Position numbers and translations under genes: made by a program. A stretch of DNA of 64,000 nt from Chersky-840 sp963810195 (lineage in GTDB: Bacteria > Actinomycetota > Acidimicrobiia > Acidimicrobiales > UBA8190). Under the pieces are notes generated by a model. That model was given only the letters and a program-made list of their open reading frames with translations. It made no database searches and had not been told where the DNA came from. Shown here piece by piece: positions 32,354 to 39,807 of the stretch. The DNA is taken from NCBI GenBank assembly GCA_963810195.1, contig CAWEMO010000001.1, positions 806,001-870,000 of the forward strand, read 5' to 3'. Position 1 is the stretch's first letter; every line of letters starts with the position of its first letter.

Positions 32354-32431
32354 TGGTCGGGCTGGCGAGATTTGAACTCGCGACCTCTTGACCCCCAGTC
32401 AAGCGCGCTAACCAAGCTGCGCCACAGCCCG
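32354..32431 (-). tRNA. tRNA-Pro (anticodon GGG)
   Basis: A complete cloverleaf on the minus strand. The acceptor stem pairs CGGGCTG with CAGCCCG; the D arm is GCGCAGCTTGGTTAGCGCGC; the anticodon arm is CTTGA-CTGGGGG-TCAAG with anticodon GGG; the T arm has GTTCAAATC. The discriminator A is followed by CCA, so the 3' end appears to be encoded. A TAGACT box about 16 bases upstream (32447-32452) is its likely -10. Confidence 0.95.
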
Positions 32432-32446
32432 TTGATGCAACTCGGC

Positions 32447-32452
32447 AGTCTA
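32447..32452 (-). promoter_or_regulatory. Putative -10 box (TAGACT) of tRNA-Pro
   Basis: TAGACT on the minus strand, 15 bases before the mature 5' end. Confidence 0.4.
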
Positions 32453-32463
32453 GGCGCGCCGGC

Positions 32464-32658
32464 TCAGGCGTGATGAACGATCCAGCCGATGCCCTGGTAC
32501 GCCCGCCAGCCCAGGTAGACGGTGGTGGCCGCGAGCAAGAGCTTGAAGTGCCACGGGACCTTGCGGTGCCCCAGTCGCTCACCGCACTGGGGGCACTCGC
32601 CCTCGTCGGTGAGCTCGTCGTCCTCGACCATGTGGTCGCAGGTGTCGCACCACGGCAC
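32464..32658 (-). CDS. Small zinc-ribbon membrane protein
   Basis: A 64-residue protein with two CxxC pairs (WCDTCDHM and ECPQCGERLG) that form a rubredoxin-like zinc ribbon, followed by one membrane helix (FKLLLAATTVYLGWRAYQGIGWIV). The GTG start has GGAGG six bases upstream. Proteins of this type are common next to der in actinobacterial genomes as I recall, but their function is unknown; a membrane adaptor or sensor is possible. Confidence 0.8.
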   Translation of the reverse strand: MPWCDTCDHMVEDDELTDEGECPQCGERLGHRKVPWHFKLLLAATTVYLGWRAYQGIGWIVHHA

Positions 32659-32719
32659 GGTCAGCCTCCGGGGGCACTCACGTCGGGCCGCGGGCGGAGG
32701 ACCTCCATGCCGGGTTCGC

Positions 32720-34039
32720 TCACGACCCGATTCGCACCCGGAACTTCACGGGCGTGGGACCGATCCCGAACTGCTCGCGCAGTTTGCGCTCGACATAGCG
32801 CAGGTAAGTGGCTGGTAACCGCTTGGTGGCGAACAACGTGAACGTGGGAGGGTCGACCGCGCCCTGGACCGCGTACCGGATGCGGGCCCCGGGCGCGGCG
32901 TGCGCGCTCTGGATGGACCGGATGGCCCGGTTGAGCTCGCCCGTCGGGATGCGGTGGTGGTACGCCTCCACGGTCCGGCCCAGGGCGGGAAGGATCTTGT
33001 GGACGCCCATGCCGCTGCGGGCGCTCACTTTCACCACCGGCGCCTCCCCCAGGAAGGCGAGACGGTCCTCGACCGCGTCCAGGACGTCGCGCCTGTTCTC
33101 TGCGCCGAGGAGCTCCCACTTGTTGAGGACCACGACGACCGGGCTCCCCGACGCTCCGATCCGCTCGGCCAGGCGCTGGTCCTGGTGCGTCACCCCATCG
33201 GTGGCGTCGATGACGAGGAGCACCACATCGGCGTGGTCGAGCGCCTGCAGGGCGCGCACCATGGCGTAGTACTCGGTGCCCTCCTCGGTGCGCGACCGGC
33301 GCCGCATCCCGGCGGTGTCGATGAAGCGGACGGGGCCCTGGGCCGTGTCGAGCAACGTGTCGATGGCGTCGCGCGTGGTGCCGGGCAGATCGTGGACGAC
33401 CGAGCGCTCCTCTCCGAGCATCCGGTTGAACAGCGTCGACTTCCCGACGTTGGGCCGGCCCACGATGGCGACCCGGGTGGGCACCACCTCGGAATCGATG
33501 CCGTCGTGCTCCCCTGGCGCGCCGGGCCCGGACGCGTCTCGGGCGGCGACCGGAGGCGGCTCGTCGGGCAACCGCCGGACGACCTCGTCGAGGAGGTCCC
33601 CCGTCCCCCGCCCGTGCAGCGCGCTCACCATCCAAGGGTCGCCCAACCCGAGGGAGACGAGCTCCCACGCCTCGGCCTCTCGGCGTTCGTTGTCGACCTT
33701 GTTGGCGACGAGGAGCACGGGCCGGCCCGACCGCGCCAGGAGCCGGGCCACGTCACCGTCCTCGGTGGTCACCCCCACCGCCGCGTCCACCACCATGAGG
33801 ACCAGGTCGGCGGCGGCCACGGCCCGCTGCGCCTGCTCGGTCACCTTGGCGTCGAGGGCGTCCCCCCGGCTCAGCCAGCCTCCGGTGTCCATCACCACGA
33901 AGGGCCGGCCGTTCCATTCCGCGTCGAGCTCGAGCCGGTCCCGGGTGACGCCGGGCTTCTCCTGCACGACCGCGGCCCGGCGGCCCACGAACCGGTTCAC
34001 GAGCGTTGACTTCCCGACGTTGGGACGGCCGGCCACCAC
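32720..34039 (-). CDS. der: Ribosome biogenesis GTPase Der
   Basis: Double-GTPase needed for 50S ribosome assembly. Both G domains are intact: the first has GRPNVGKSTLVNR, DTGGW and NKVD; the second has GRPNVGKSTLFNR, DTAGMRRRSR and NKWE. The C-terminal KH-like domain (about 350-439) includes NRAIRSIQSAH and KRLPATYLRYVERKLREQF. The start is unclear: the GTG at 34039 gives 439 residues beginning right at the first G domain, without a usual ribosome binding site. A more natural GTG at 34116, overlapping the DUF512 stop as GTGA, is in another frame, so a one-base sequence error or frameshift near 34040-34110 is possible. Confidence 0.93.
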   Translation of the reverse strand: MVAGRPNVGKSTLVNRFVGRRAAVVQEKPGVTRDRLELDAEWNGRPFVVMDTGGWLSRGDALDAKVTEQAQRAVAAADLVLMVVDAAVGVTTEDGDVARLLARSGRPVLLVANKVDNERREAEAWELVSLGLGDPWMVSALHGRGTGDLLDEVVRRLPDEPPPVAARDASGPGAPGEHDGIDSEVVPTRVAIVGRPNVGKSTLFNRMLGEERSVVHDLPGTTRDAIDTLLDTAQGPVRFIDTAGMRRRSRTEEGTEYYAMVRALQALDHADVVLLVIDATDGVTHQDQRLAERIGASGSPVVVVLNKWELLGAENRRDVLDAVEDRLAFLGEAPVVKVSARSGMGVHKILPALGRTVEAYHHRIPTGELNRAIRSIQSAHAAPGARIRYAVQGAVDPPTFTLFATKRLPATYLRYVERKLREQFGIGPTPVKFRVRIGS

Positions 34040-34112
34040 GACCAGAGGGCGGGCCGTCCCCGCCCCGGGGCCCGGGGCGGCGCGTCGGGGGCGCGCGCCG
34101 GGGCGGCGCCGC

Positions 34113-35597
34113 TCACCGAGGCCCCCCCAGGGCGACGGCGACCGGTGTGGGCCGGGCCGAACCCGGCGCCGGCGCGGCGACCTCGGGCGCCACTCCCCCT
34201 CCGTGCAGGGCCTGTCGCAACGAGTACCCGTCGCTCGCCACGACCTCGACGCAACGGGGGAGGTCGGCCACGGTCGAGCCGTCGAGGAACCGCCCTTCCG
34301 ACAGGCACACATCGGGGAGCAGGAAGCGGGTGCCGGAGGGTTGGTCACGGAGCACGCGGGCGATGTCGGGGCCCGTCATCAACCCGGTGACGGCGATGTT
34401 GCCGCCGAAGAAGCGGTTGCGGACGGGCACGACGCGCACGTGCGCCATGTCGTCGCCGAGCAACGGCTCGAGCACCGCCGCGCCGTATTCGCCCGTGAGG
34501 ATGGCGACCGGGCTGCGCACGTCGTCAGTGGGCCGCTCATCGCCGGACGGGCCGGGCGGGCCGGGCCGGTGGGGACGGGTCGGTCCACCCTTTTCCGCAC
34601 GCGGGGCGCGGTAGCCCGCCGCCGGGGCACCGTCGACCCACGAGAAGAACCCGGGGGCCACGCCATGGGCGGCGGTCACGTCGCCGTGATAGGCGGCCTC
34701 GAAAGCACGGGCCATGCCGATGCCGTTCTCGTGCTGGGGGAAGCCGTCGTATGCGTCGGCCGGCGGGAAGGGGCGGCCGGAGAGGAGGTAGTACTCGTCC
34801 GCCGCGTACACCAGGCGCCGCCCGATCGAGCCCAGGCACAGCTGCTGCCACTCCTCGACGAGGTCGACCACCGCCCCTGCTTCGGCGGCGGTGTGGGGTC
34901 GCATGGAGGCTTCGGTGGTGTGGTCGCTCACCCCGAGAGGCACGCACGCCACGGTGGCGAGGTCGCTGTACTCGTCGAGGACCCCCGCCAGCGTCGTCTC
35001 GAGCGCGTCGGCATCGTTCACCCCGGGGCACACCACGACCTGCCCGTGCACCTCGATGCCCCCGTCGAGCAGGGCCCGGAGCCACCGCAGGCTGGTCGCG
35101 CCGCGGGGATTGCGCAGCATCCGGGCCCGGAGCCCGGGGTCGGTGCTGTGGATGGACACGAACAGCGGCGACAGGCGCTCGGTCAGGACGCGCTCGAGGT
35201 CGAGCTCGGTGAAGCGGGTCAGGGTGGTGAAGTTCCCGTAGAGGAAGGACAGGCGGTAGTCGTCGTCCTTCAGGTACAGGCTGCGGCGCATCCCTTTGGG
35301 GAGCTGGTAGATGAAGCAGAACTCGCAGTGGTTGTCGCAGGTGCGGACTCGGTCGAACACCGCCGAGGACACCTCGATCCCGGGTATCTCCCCCGCTCCT
35401 TTGCGGAGCACGACGGTGCGCTCCTCGTGTCCCCGCCGGATCTCGAGCTCGGGGTCGGCCTCGTCGACGAGGAGGCGGTACTCGATCACGTCGCGCGGCA
35501 CCCGACCGTCGACGGTGAGCAGCTCGTCGTTCACCCGGAGGCCGGCACGCTGTGCCGGGGAGGCGGGCGCCACCGCGACCACCCGGGGCACCGACAT
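34113..35597 (-). CDS. DUF512-family radical SAM protein with PDZ-like N-terminus
   Basis: A 494-residue protein conserved next to der in many bacteria. It starts with a PDZ-like segment (VVAVAPASPAQRAGLRVNDELLTVDG), then a radical-SAM cluster motif CDNHCEFC (CX3CX2C) followed by FIYQLPKGMRRSLYLKDDDYRLSFLYGNFTT, and a C-terminal DUF512 region with ILTGEYGAAVLEPLL and NRFFGGNIAVTGLMTG. The reaction is unknown; the constant neighbourhood suggests a ribosome- or translation-linked modification. The ATG at 35597 has TAGCCT seven bases upstream, hence leaderless. It is divergent from ispH. Confidence 0.9.
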   Translation of the reverse strand: MSVPRVVAVAPASPAQRAGLRVNDELLTVDGRVPRDVIEYRLLVDEADPELEIRRGHEERTVVLRKGAGEIPGIEVSSAVFDRVRTCDNHCEFCFIYQLPKGMRRSLYLKDDDYRLSFLYGNFTTLTRFTELDLERVLTERLSPLFVSIHSTDPGLRARMLRNPRGATSLRWLRALLDGGIEVHGQVVVCPGVNDADALETTLAGVLDEYSDLATVACVPLGVSDHTTEASMRPHTAAEAGAVVDLVEEWQQLCLGSIGRRLVYAADEYYLLSGRPFPPADAYDGFPQHENGIGMARAFEAAYHGDVTAAHGVAPGFFSWVDGAPAAGYRAPRAEKGGPTRPHRPGPPGPSGDERPTDDVRSPVAILTGEYGAAVLEPLLGDDMAHVRVVPVRNRFFGGNIAVTGLMTGPDIARVLRDQPSGTRFLLPDVCLSEGRFLDGSTVADLPRCVEVVASDGYSLRQALHGGGVAPEVAAPAPGSARPTPVAVALGGPR

Positions 35598-35604
35598 GCA
35601 CTCG

Positions 35605-35610
35605 AGGCTA
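35605..35610 (-). promoter_or_regulatory. Leaderless -10 box (TAGCCT) of the DUF512 gene
   Basis: TAGCCT on the minus strand, seven bases before the ATG at 35597. Confidence 0.4.
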
Positions 35611-35660
35611 CCCGGTCGTCGGGGTCGCTCCGCCCCGGCCGTCCGGGCACGCAGGGCCGA

Positions 35661-35666
35661 TAACCT
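35661..35666 (+). promoter_or_regulatory. Leaderless -10 box (TAACCT) of ispH
   Basis: TAACCT six bases before the GTG at 35673; back to back with the DUF512 promoter. Confidence 0.45.
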
Positions 35667-35672
35667 GGGCTG

Positions 35673-36752
35673 GTGCCGGTCGAGCGTGTGTTGCTGGCCT
35701 CGCCCCGCGGCTTCTGCGCAGGAGTCGAAAAGGCGATCAAAGCCCTGGCGTGGATGGTGCGGGTCTTCGAGCCGCCCGTCTACTGCTACCACGAGATCGT
35801 CCACAACAGGCACGTCGTCGACCAGTTCCGGGCCCGCGGCGTGGTCTTCGTCGACGACGTCGACCTGGTGCCCGACGGCGCCCCCCTCATGCTCTCCGCG
35901 CACGGTTCGGCTCCCGGCGTCGTGACCGCCGCCCGCGGCCGCGGGCGAGTCGTGGTCGACGCCGTGTGCCCCCTCGTGACCAAGGTCCACCACGAGCTGA
36001 AGGTGCGAGCGGGCAAGGGCTACACCGTCCTCTACGTCGGGCACGAGGGCCACGAGGAGGCGGTGGGGACGATGGCGGTCGCTCCGGCGTCGGTTCGCCT
36101 CGTGCGCGACGAGGACGACGTGGACCGGGCGGCGGCCGAGATCGATCCCGGTGCCCCCGTGGCGTTGCTGGCCCAGACGACGCTCAGCCACGACGAGTGG
36201 TCCGACATCATGACTCGGGCCCGCGAGCGGTTCCCCGACTTGTGGATGCCCAACCGCTCGGACCTGTGCTTCGCCACCACCAACCGTCAGGCCGCGCTCA
36301 AGGTAATCGCCCGGCGCTCGGACTCCGTCGTGGTGATCGGCTCGGTGAACTCGTCCAACACCCGCGCCTTGCAGAAGGTGGCGGGCGCGTCGGGGTGCCC
36401 CCGGGTGCTGCGGGTGAACGAGGCCGACGAGCTCCCCGACGACCTCTCGGGCACGGTGGGCGTCACCGCCGGGGCGTCGGCGCCCGATGAGCTGGTGGAA
36501 GCGGTCGTCACCCGGCTGGCGCCGCTGCGAGGTGTCGAGGAGGTCCACGTCACCGACGAGGACGAGTACTTCCCCCCACCTCCCGAGCTGCGAGACCTGC
36601 TGCGGGGCCTGGCCGCGGCCCTGGCCGTGGGCCTGGCCGCCCCCATCCCGGCCGATGCCTCGTCTCCGGGCGCGGCGGGCCCCGACGTCGGCGCGGTGAT
36701 CGGCGACCGCCAGATCTCCGCCGCCGACGTGTTGGCGCGCCTGGCGGGGTGA
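35673..36752 (+). CDS. ispH: 4-hydroxy-3-methylbut-2-enyl diphosphate reductase
   Basis: Last enzyme of the non-mevalonate isoprenoid pathway, an iron-sulfur reductase making IPP and DMAPP. The three cluster cysteines are in SPRGFCAGVEKAI, VDAVCPLVTKVH and SDLCFATTNRQ; also present are HEIVHNRHVV, SAHGSAPGV, VGHEGHEEAVGTM and VIGSVNSSNTRALQ. At 359 residues it is longer than usual because of an Ala/Pro-rich C-terminal extension (about 305-359) of unknown role. The GTG start has no ribosome binding site and TAACCT six bases upstream. Its stop overlaps the MFS gene start as GTGA. Confidence 0.96.
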   Translation: MPVERVLLASPRGFCAGVEKAIKALAWMVRVFEPPVYCYHEIVHNRHVVDQFRARGVVFVDDVDLVPDGAPLMLSAHGSAPGVVTAARGRGRVVVDAVCPLVTKVHHELKVRAGKGYTVLYVGHEGHEEAVGTMAVAPASVRLVRDEDDVDRAAAEIDPGAPVALLAQTTLSHDEWSDIMTRARERFPDLWMPNRSDLCFATTNRQAALKVIARRSDSVVVIGSVNSSNTRALQKVAGASGCPRVLRVNEADELPDDLSGTVGVTAGASAPDELVEAVVTRLAPLRGVEEVHVTDEDEYFPPPPELRDLLRGLAAALAVGLAAPIPADASSPGAAGPDVGAVIGDRQISAADVLARLAG

Positions 36753-38302
36753 GCATCGAGCCGTCCGACGGCGCGCCCGCGGCCGGGCTGGAGCTCTCGA
36801 GCGCCCCGGGGCGTTGGGTGCTGACGGCGGCGGTGCTCGGGTCGGCCATCACCGCCATCGACTCCACGGTGGTGGGGATCGCCCTGCCGGCCATCGGACG
36901 GAACTTCGCCCTGCCGGTTTCGAGCCTGCAGTGGGTGGTGTCCTCCTATCTCGTCGCTCTCGCCGGCCTGCTCCTGGTGGGGGGCGTGCTCGGCGACCGC
37001 TACGGCCGGCGACGGGTCTTCGTCGTCGGCGTGACGTGGTTCGCGGTGTCGTCACTGGTGTGCGCCCTTGCCCCCGACGCGGCCGTGCTCATCGCGGGCC
37101 GCGCCCTCCAGGGTGCGGGCGGGGCCCTGCTCACTCCCGGGTCGCTCGCCATCCTGCAGGCCTCGTTCACCCCCGACGACCGCCCCCGCGCCGTCGGCGC
37201 CTGGGCGGGGCTCGGCGGTGTCGCCACCGCCGTCGGCCCCTTCGCCGGGGGCTTCCTCATCAGCGCGGTGTCGTGGCGCCTGATCTTCCTCATCAACCTC
37301 CCCGTGGCGGCCGCGGCGGTGGCGATCGCCATCCGCCATGTCCCCGAGACGCGTGATCCCGAGGCCGTCGGGCCCGTCGACCTGGTGGGCGCGGTGCTCG
37401 TCACCGCCGGCCTCGTGGCGCTGGCGGGCGGGCTCATCGAGGCTCCGGACCGGGGCTGGTCCTCGGCCGAGGTCATGGGGATGCTCGCCGTCGCGGTGGC
37501 CGCGTTCGCGGCTTTCTTCGCCGTCGAGCGACGCGAGCGCCATCCCATGCTGCCCCTGGCCATCTTCAGGTCGAGGCAGTTCAGCGCGACCAACGCCGTG
37601 ACCTTCGTGGTCTACGCCGCCCTCGGGGGCGCCCTCTTCCTCCTTCCGGTGCAGCTCCAGCAGGTGTCGCACTACACCCCGCTCGAGGCGGGCACGTCCC
37701 TGCTCCCCCTCACCGCCGTCATCCTCGCCCTGTCGGCCCGGTCCGGCGCGCTCGCGGCGCGCATCGGGCCTCGCCTGCAGATGTCGGTCGGTCCGGTCGT
37801 GGTGGGGGCGGGAATGACGCTCCTGCGCTTCCTCGGCCCGTCCGGCGATTACCTCACCGAAGTCCTCCCCGGGGTGCTCGTCCTCGCGTTCGGGCTGGCC
37901 ATCACGGTGGCCCCGCTCACCTCCGCCGCGTTGTCGTCGGCCCCCGTCGAGCAAGCCGGGATGGCCGCGGCCGTCAACAACGACGTGGCCCGGGCCGGGG
38001 GGTTGATCGCCGTGGCGCTGCTGCCGGCACTGTCGGGGCTCAGCGGCCACAGCTATCTGCACCCGGCCGAGTTCACCGCCGGGTTCCGCCACGCCGTGCT
38101 GGTGGCGGGAGCAGCGGCCGCGTGCGGTGGGCTACTCGCCGCCGTCGGGGTGCGAAACCCCGTACCGGCGCAGCGTGCCCGGGCGGGAGGCGGGGCCCGG
38201 CTCTCGGTGTGCTGCCCGCTCGAGGCCACCTCTCTCGCGCCGGCCGCGTTCGGCACCGGCGCGACGAACCAGGGAGACGGGGCGAACCTGAGAGAGGACT
38301 GA
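36749..38302 (+). CDS. DHA2-type MFS drug:H+ antiporter
   Basis: A 517-residue permease with about fourteen membrane helices. Family marks are AIDSTVVGIALPAIGRNF (motif C/D1 region) in the first helix, LVGGVLGDRYGRRRVFVVG (motif A), ALQGAGGALLTPGSLAIL, and GWAGLGGVATAVGPFAGGFL-like motif C with the following WRLIFLINLP. Substrates of this group are hydrophobic drugs, but specificity cannot be read. It starts with GTG overlapping the ispH stop by four bases, so it is translated from the ispH transcript. The C-terminal 50 residues are hydrophilic and weakly conserved-looking. Confidence 0.9.
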   Translation: MSIEPSDGAPAAGLELSSAPGRWVLTAAVLGSAITAIDSTVVGIALPAIGRNFALPVSSLQWVVSSYLVALAGLLLVGGVLGDRYGRRRVFVVGVTWFAVSSLVCALAPDAAVLIAGRALQGAGGALLTPGSLAILQASFTPDDRPRAVGAWAGLGGVATAVGPFAGGFLISAVSWRLIFLINLPVAAAAVAIAIRHVPETRDPEAVGPVDLVGAVLVTAGLVALAGGLIEAPDRGWSSAEVMGMLAVAVAAFAAFFAVERRERHPMLPLAIFRSRQFSATNAVTFVVYAALGGALFLLPVQLQQVSHYTPLEAGTSLLPLTAVILALSARSGALAARIGPRLQMSVGPVVVGAGMTLLRFLGPSGDYLTEVLPGVLVLAFGLAITVAPLTSAALSSAPVEQAGMAAAVNNDVARAGGLIAVALLPALSGLSGHSYLHPAEFTAGFRHAVLVAGAAAACGGLLAAVGVRNPVPAQRARAGGGARLSVCCPLEATSLAPAAFGTGATNQGDGANLRED

Positions 38303-38363
38303 GAAAGCCGGGCGCGTACTTCCCCTCCCGACGCCTCCTGGCCTGGGGTGCGAGAATGGCGTC

Positions 38364-38963
38364 ATGAGCACCACCACTGACACGAGCACCACCACCGACA
38401 CGAGCAGCACGAGCAGCACGACGAGCTTCCGGCGGATGGACGAGTCGAGCGCCGAGCAGTGGGCGGAGATCGGTGCCCTCACGGCCAAGCGCCAGGCCCG
38501 GGTGGCCGACCAGGTGCTGGGCATGCTCGAGGCGCTCGGTTCCGTCACCGACGGGTTCGCCGTCGACCAGCTCCGGCACTCGCTGCAGACCGCGACGCGG
38601 GCCGAGGAGGCGGGGGCCGACAAGGAGATGGTGGTCGCCGCGCTGTGCCACGACATCGGCAAGTACGTGTCGGTGCCCAACCACCCCCGCATCGCGGCGG
38701 AGATCCTGCGCCCGTACGTGCGGGAAGAGGTCTTCCACGTCATCCGCACGCATCAGGACTTCCAGGGCCGGCACTACTACCACCACTTCGGCGGGGACCC
38801 CGAGGCCCGCGAGCAGTACCGGGACGAGGCCTGGTTCGGGCTCGGCGAGCGCTTCGCCGACGAATGGGACCAGACGAGCTTCGACCCCGACCACCCCACC
38901 CTCCCTCTGTCGCACTTCGAGCCGCTCGTCCGCGAGGTCTTCGCCCAGCCCCATAGGTTCTGA
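38364..38963 (+). CDS. HD-domain metalloprotein of the PhnZ/MIOX-like group
   Basis: A 199-residue protein. A low-complexity Ser/Thr N-terminus (about 1-22) precedes an HD domain. All six ligand positions expected for a two-metal HD site are visible: His72 (RHSLQTATRA), His96-Asp97 (CHDIGK), His107 (NHPRIAAE), His130 (RTHQDFQG) and Asp169 (EWDQTSFDPD). This order and the DPDHPTLPLSHFEPLV tail match proteins related to PhnZ and myo-inositol oxygenase, mixed-valent diiron oxygenases, although many relatives are simply called HD phosphohydrolases. The GAGAAT before the ATG at 38364 could be a weak leaderless -10. The GT2 gene starts within its stop codon (TGATG), so the two are coupled. Confidence 0.82.
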   Translation: MSTTTDTSTTTDTSSTSSTTSFRRMDESSAEQWAEIGALTAKRQARVADQVLGMLEALGSVTDGFAVDQLRHSLQTATRAEEAGADKEMVVAALCHDIGKYVSVPNHPRIAAEILRPYVREEVFHVIRTHQDFQGRHYYHHFGGDPEAREQYRDEAWFGLGERFADEWDQTSFDPDHPTLPLSHFEPLVREVFAQPHRF

Positions 38964-39784
38964 TGGGTTCGAGACTGATCAAGCCCCGCACGCGCGCCCA
39001 GGCGCGCCAGATACGCCGCCAGGACGCGGTGCGCCGGCTCATCATGGGGATGGGCCAGCAGGACTTCCACCGCCGTCACCCGACCGTCGCCTTCGGGCCG
39101 GTCCTGGTGCTCATCGCCTCGTACCTCGAAGCCGACAACATCGGCGACGTGCTCAAGGCCGTCCCCACCGAGGTCGACGGGCTGGCGGTGTCGACGCTGG
39201 TGGTGGTCGACGGCGGGGACGACGGTACCGAGGACATCGTGGCCGACCTCGGGGCCTACTGCGCCGTGCTGCCGGTGAACATGGGCCAGGGCGTCGCCCT
39301 GCGCCTGGGCTACGAGCTCGCCGTCGCCCACGGGGTGAAGTACGTGGTCACGCTGGACGCCGACGGTCAGAACGACCCGGCCGAGATCCCCGGCTTCCTC
39401 GCCCCCCTGCTCGACGGCACCGCCGACTTCGTCATCGGCAGCCGGCGCCTGGGTGCCGACGAGACGACGGACAAGTTCCGCATGGCCGGCGTGGTGTTTT
39501 TCGCCGCGATCATCAACGCGCTGACGCGCCAGCACATCACCGACACGTCGAACGGGTTCCGGGCACTGAGGATCGAGGTACTGCAGGACGTCACGCTCGA
39601 ACAGGACCAGTACCAGACGGCGGAGCTGATCATCAGCGCGGCCACGCGCGGGTGGAGGATCACCGACTGCCCCGTTGTCTGGCACCTTCGGGCCTCGGGC
39701 GAGTCGAAGAAGGGACACAACGTCTTCTTCGGGCTGCAGTACGCGCGTGTGATCGTGCGCACCTGGCTGCGCGACCGCCGCTGA
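38963..39784 (+). CDS. Family 2 glycosyltransferase (dolichyl-phosphate-mannose-synthase-like)
   Basis: A 273-residue GT-A enzyme. Visible are VLVLIASYLEADNIGDVL, VVVDGGDDGTEDI for sugar nucleotide binding, the YVVTLDADGQNDPAEIP metal motif (DAD), IGSRRLGADETTDKFRMAG, and TDTSNGFRALRIEVL with a later QTAELIISAATRGWRI acceptor region. It lacks C-terminal membrane helices, so it probably loads a sugar onto a polyprenyl phosphate at the membrane surface. The start ATG shares bases with the preceding stop. The YfhO-like gene follows 23 bp downstream, and a lipid-linked sugar made here could be its donor. Confidence 0.9.
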   Translation: MGSRLIKPRTRAQARQIRRQDAVRRLIMGMGQQDFHRRHPTVAFGPVLVLIASYLEADNIGDVLKAVPTEVDGLAVSTLVVVDGGDDGTEDIVADLGAYCAVLPVNMGQGVALRLGYELAVAHGVKYVVTLDADGQNDPAEIPGFLAPLLDGTADFVIGSRRLGADETTDKFRMAGVVFFAAIINALTRQHITDTSNGFRALRIEVLQDVTLEQDQYQTAELIISAATRGWRITDCPVVWHLRASGESKKGHNVFFGLQYARVIVRTWLRDRR

Positions 39785-39807
39785 CCTGACCCCGGGGAGC
39801 GGTCTCG

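Noticed and set aside
34114..34308. GTG start of der at 34116 overlapping the DUF512 stop
   Set aside because: It is in a different frame from the Der protein; kept only as a sign of a possible sequence error.
22017..38963. Functional link between iolB and the MIOX-like HD gene as an inositol pathway
   Set aside because: They are 15 kb apart with unrelated neighbours, and the HD gene is only broadly related to inositol oxygenase.
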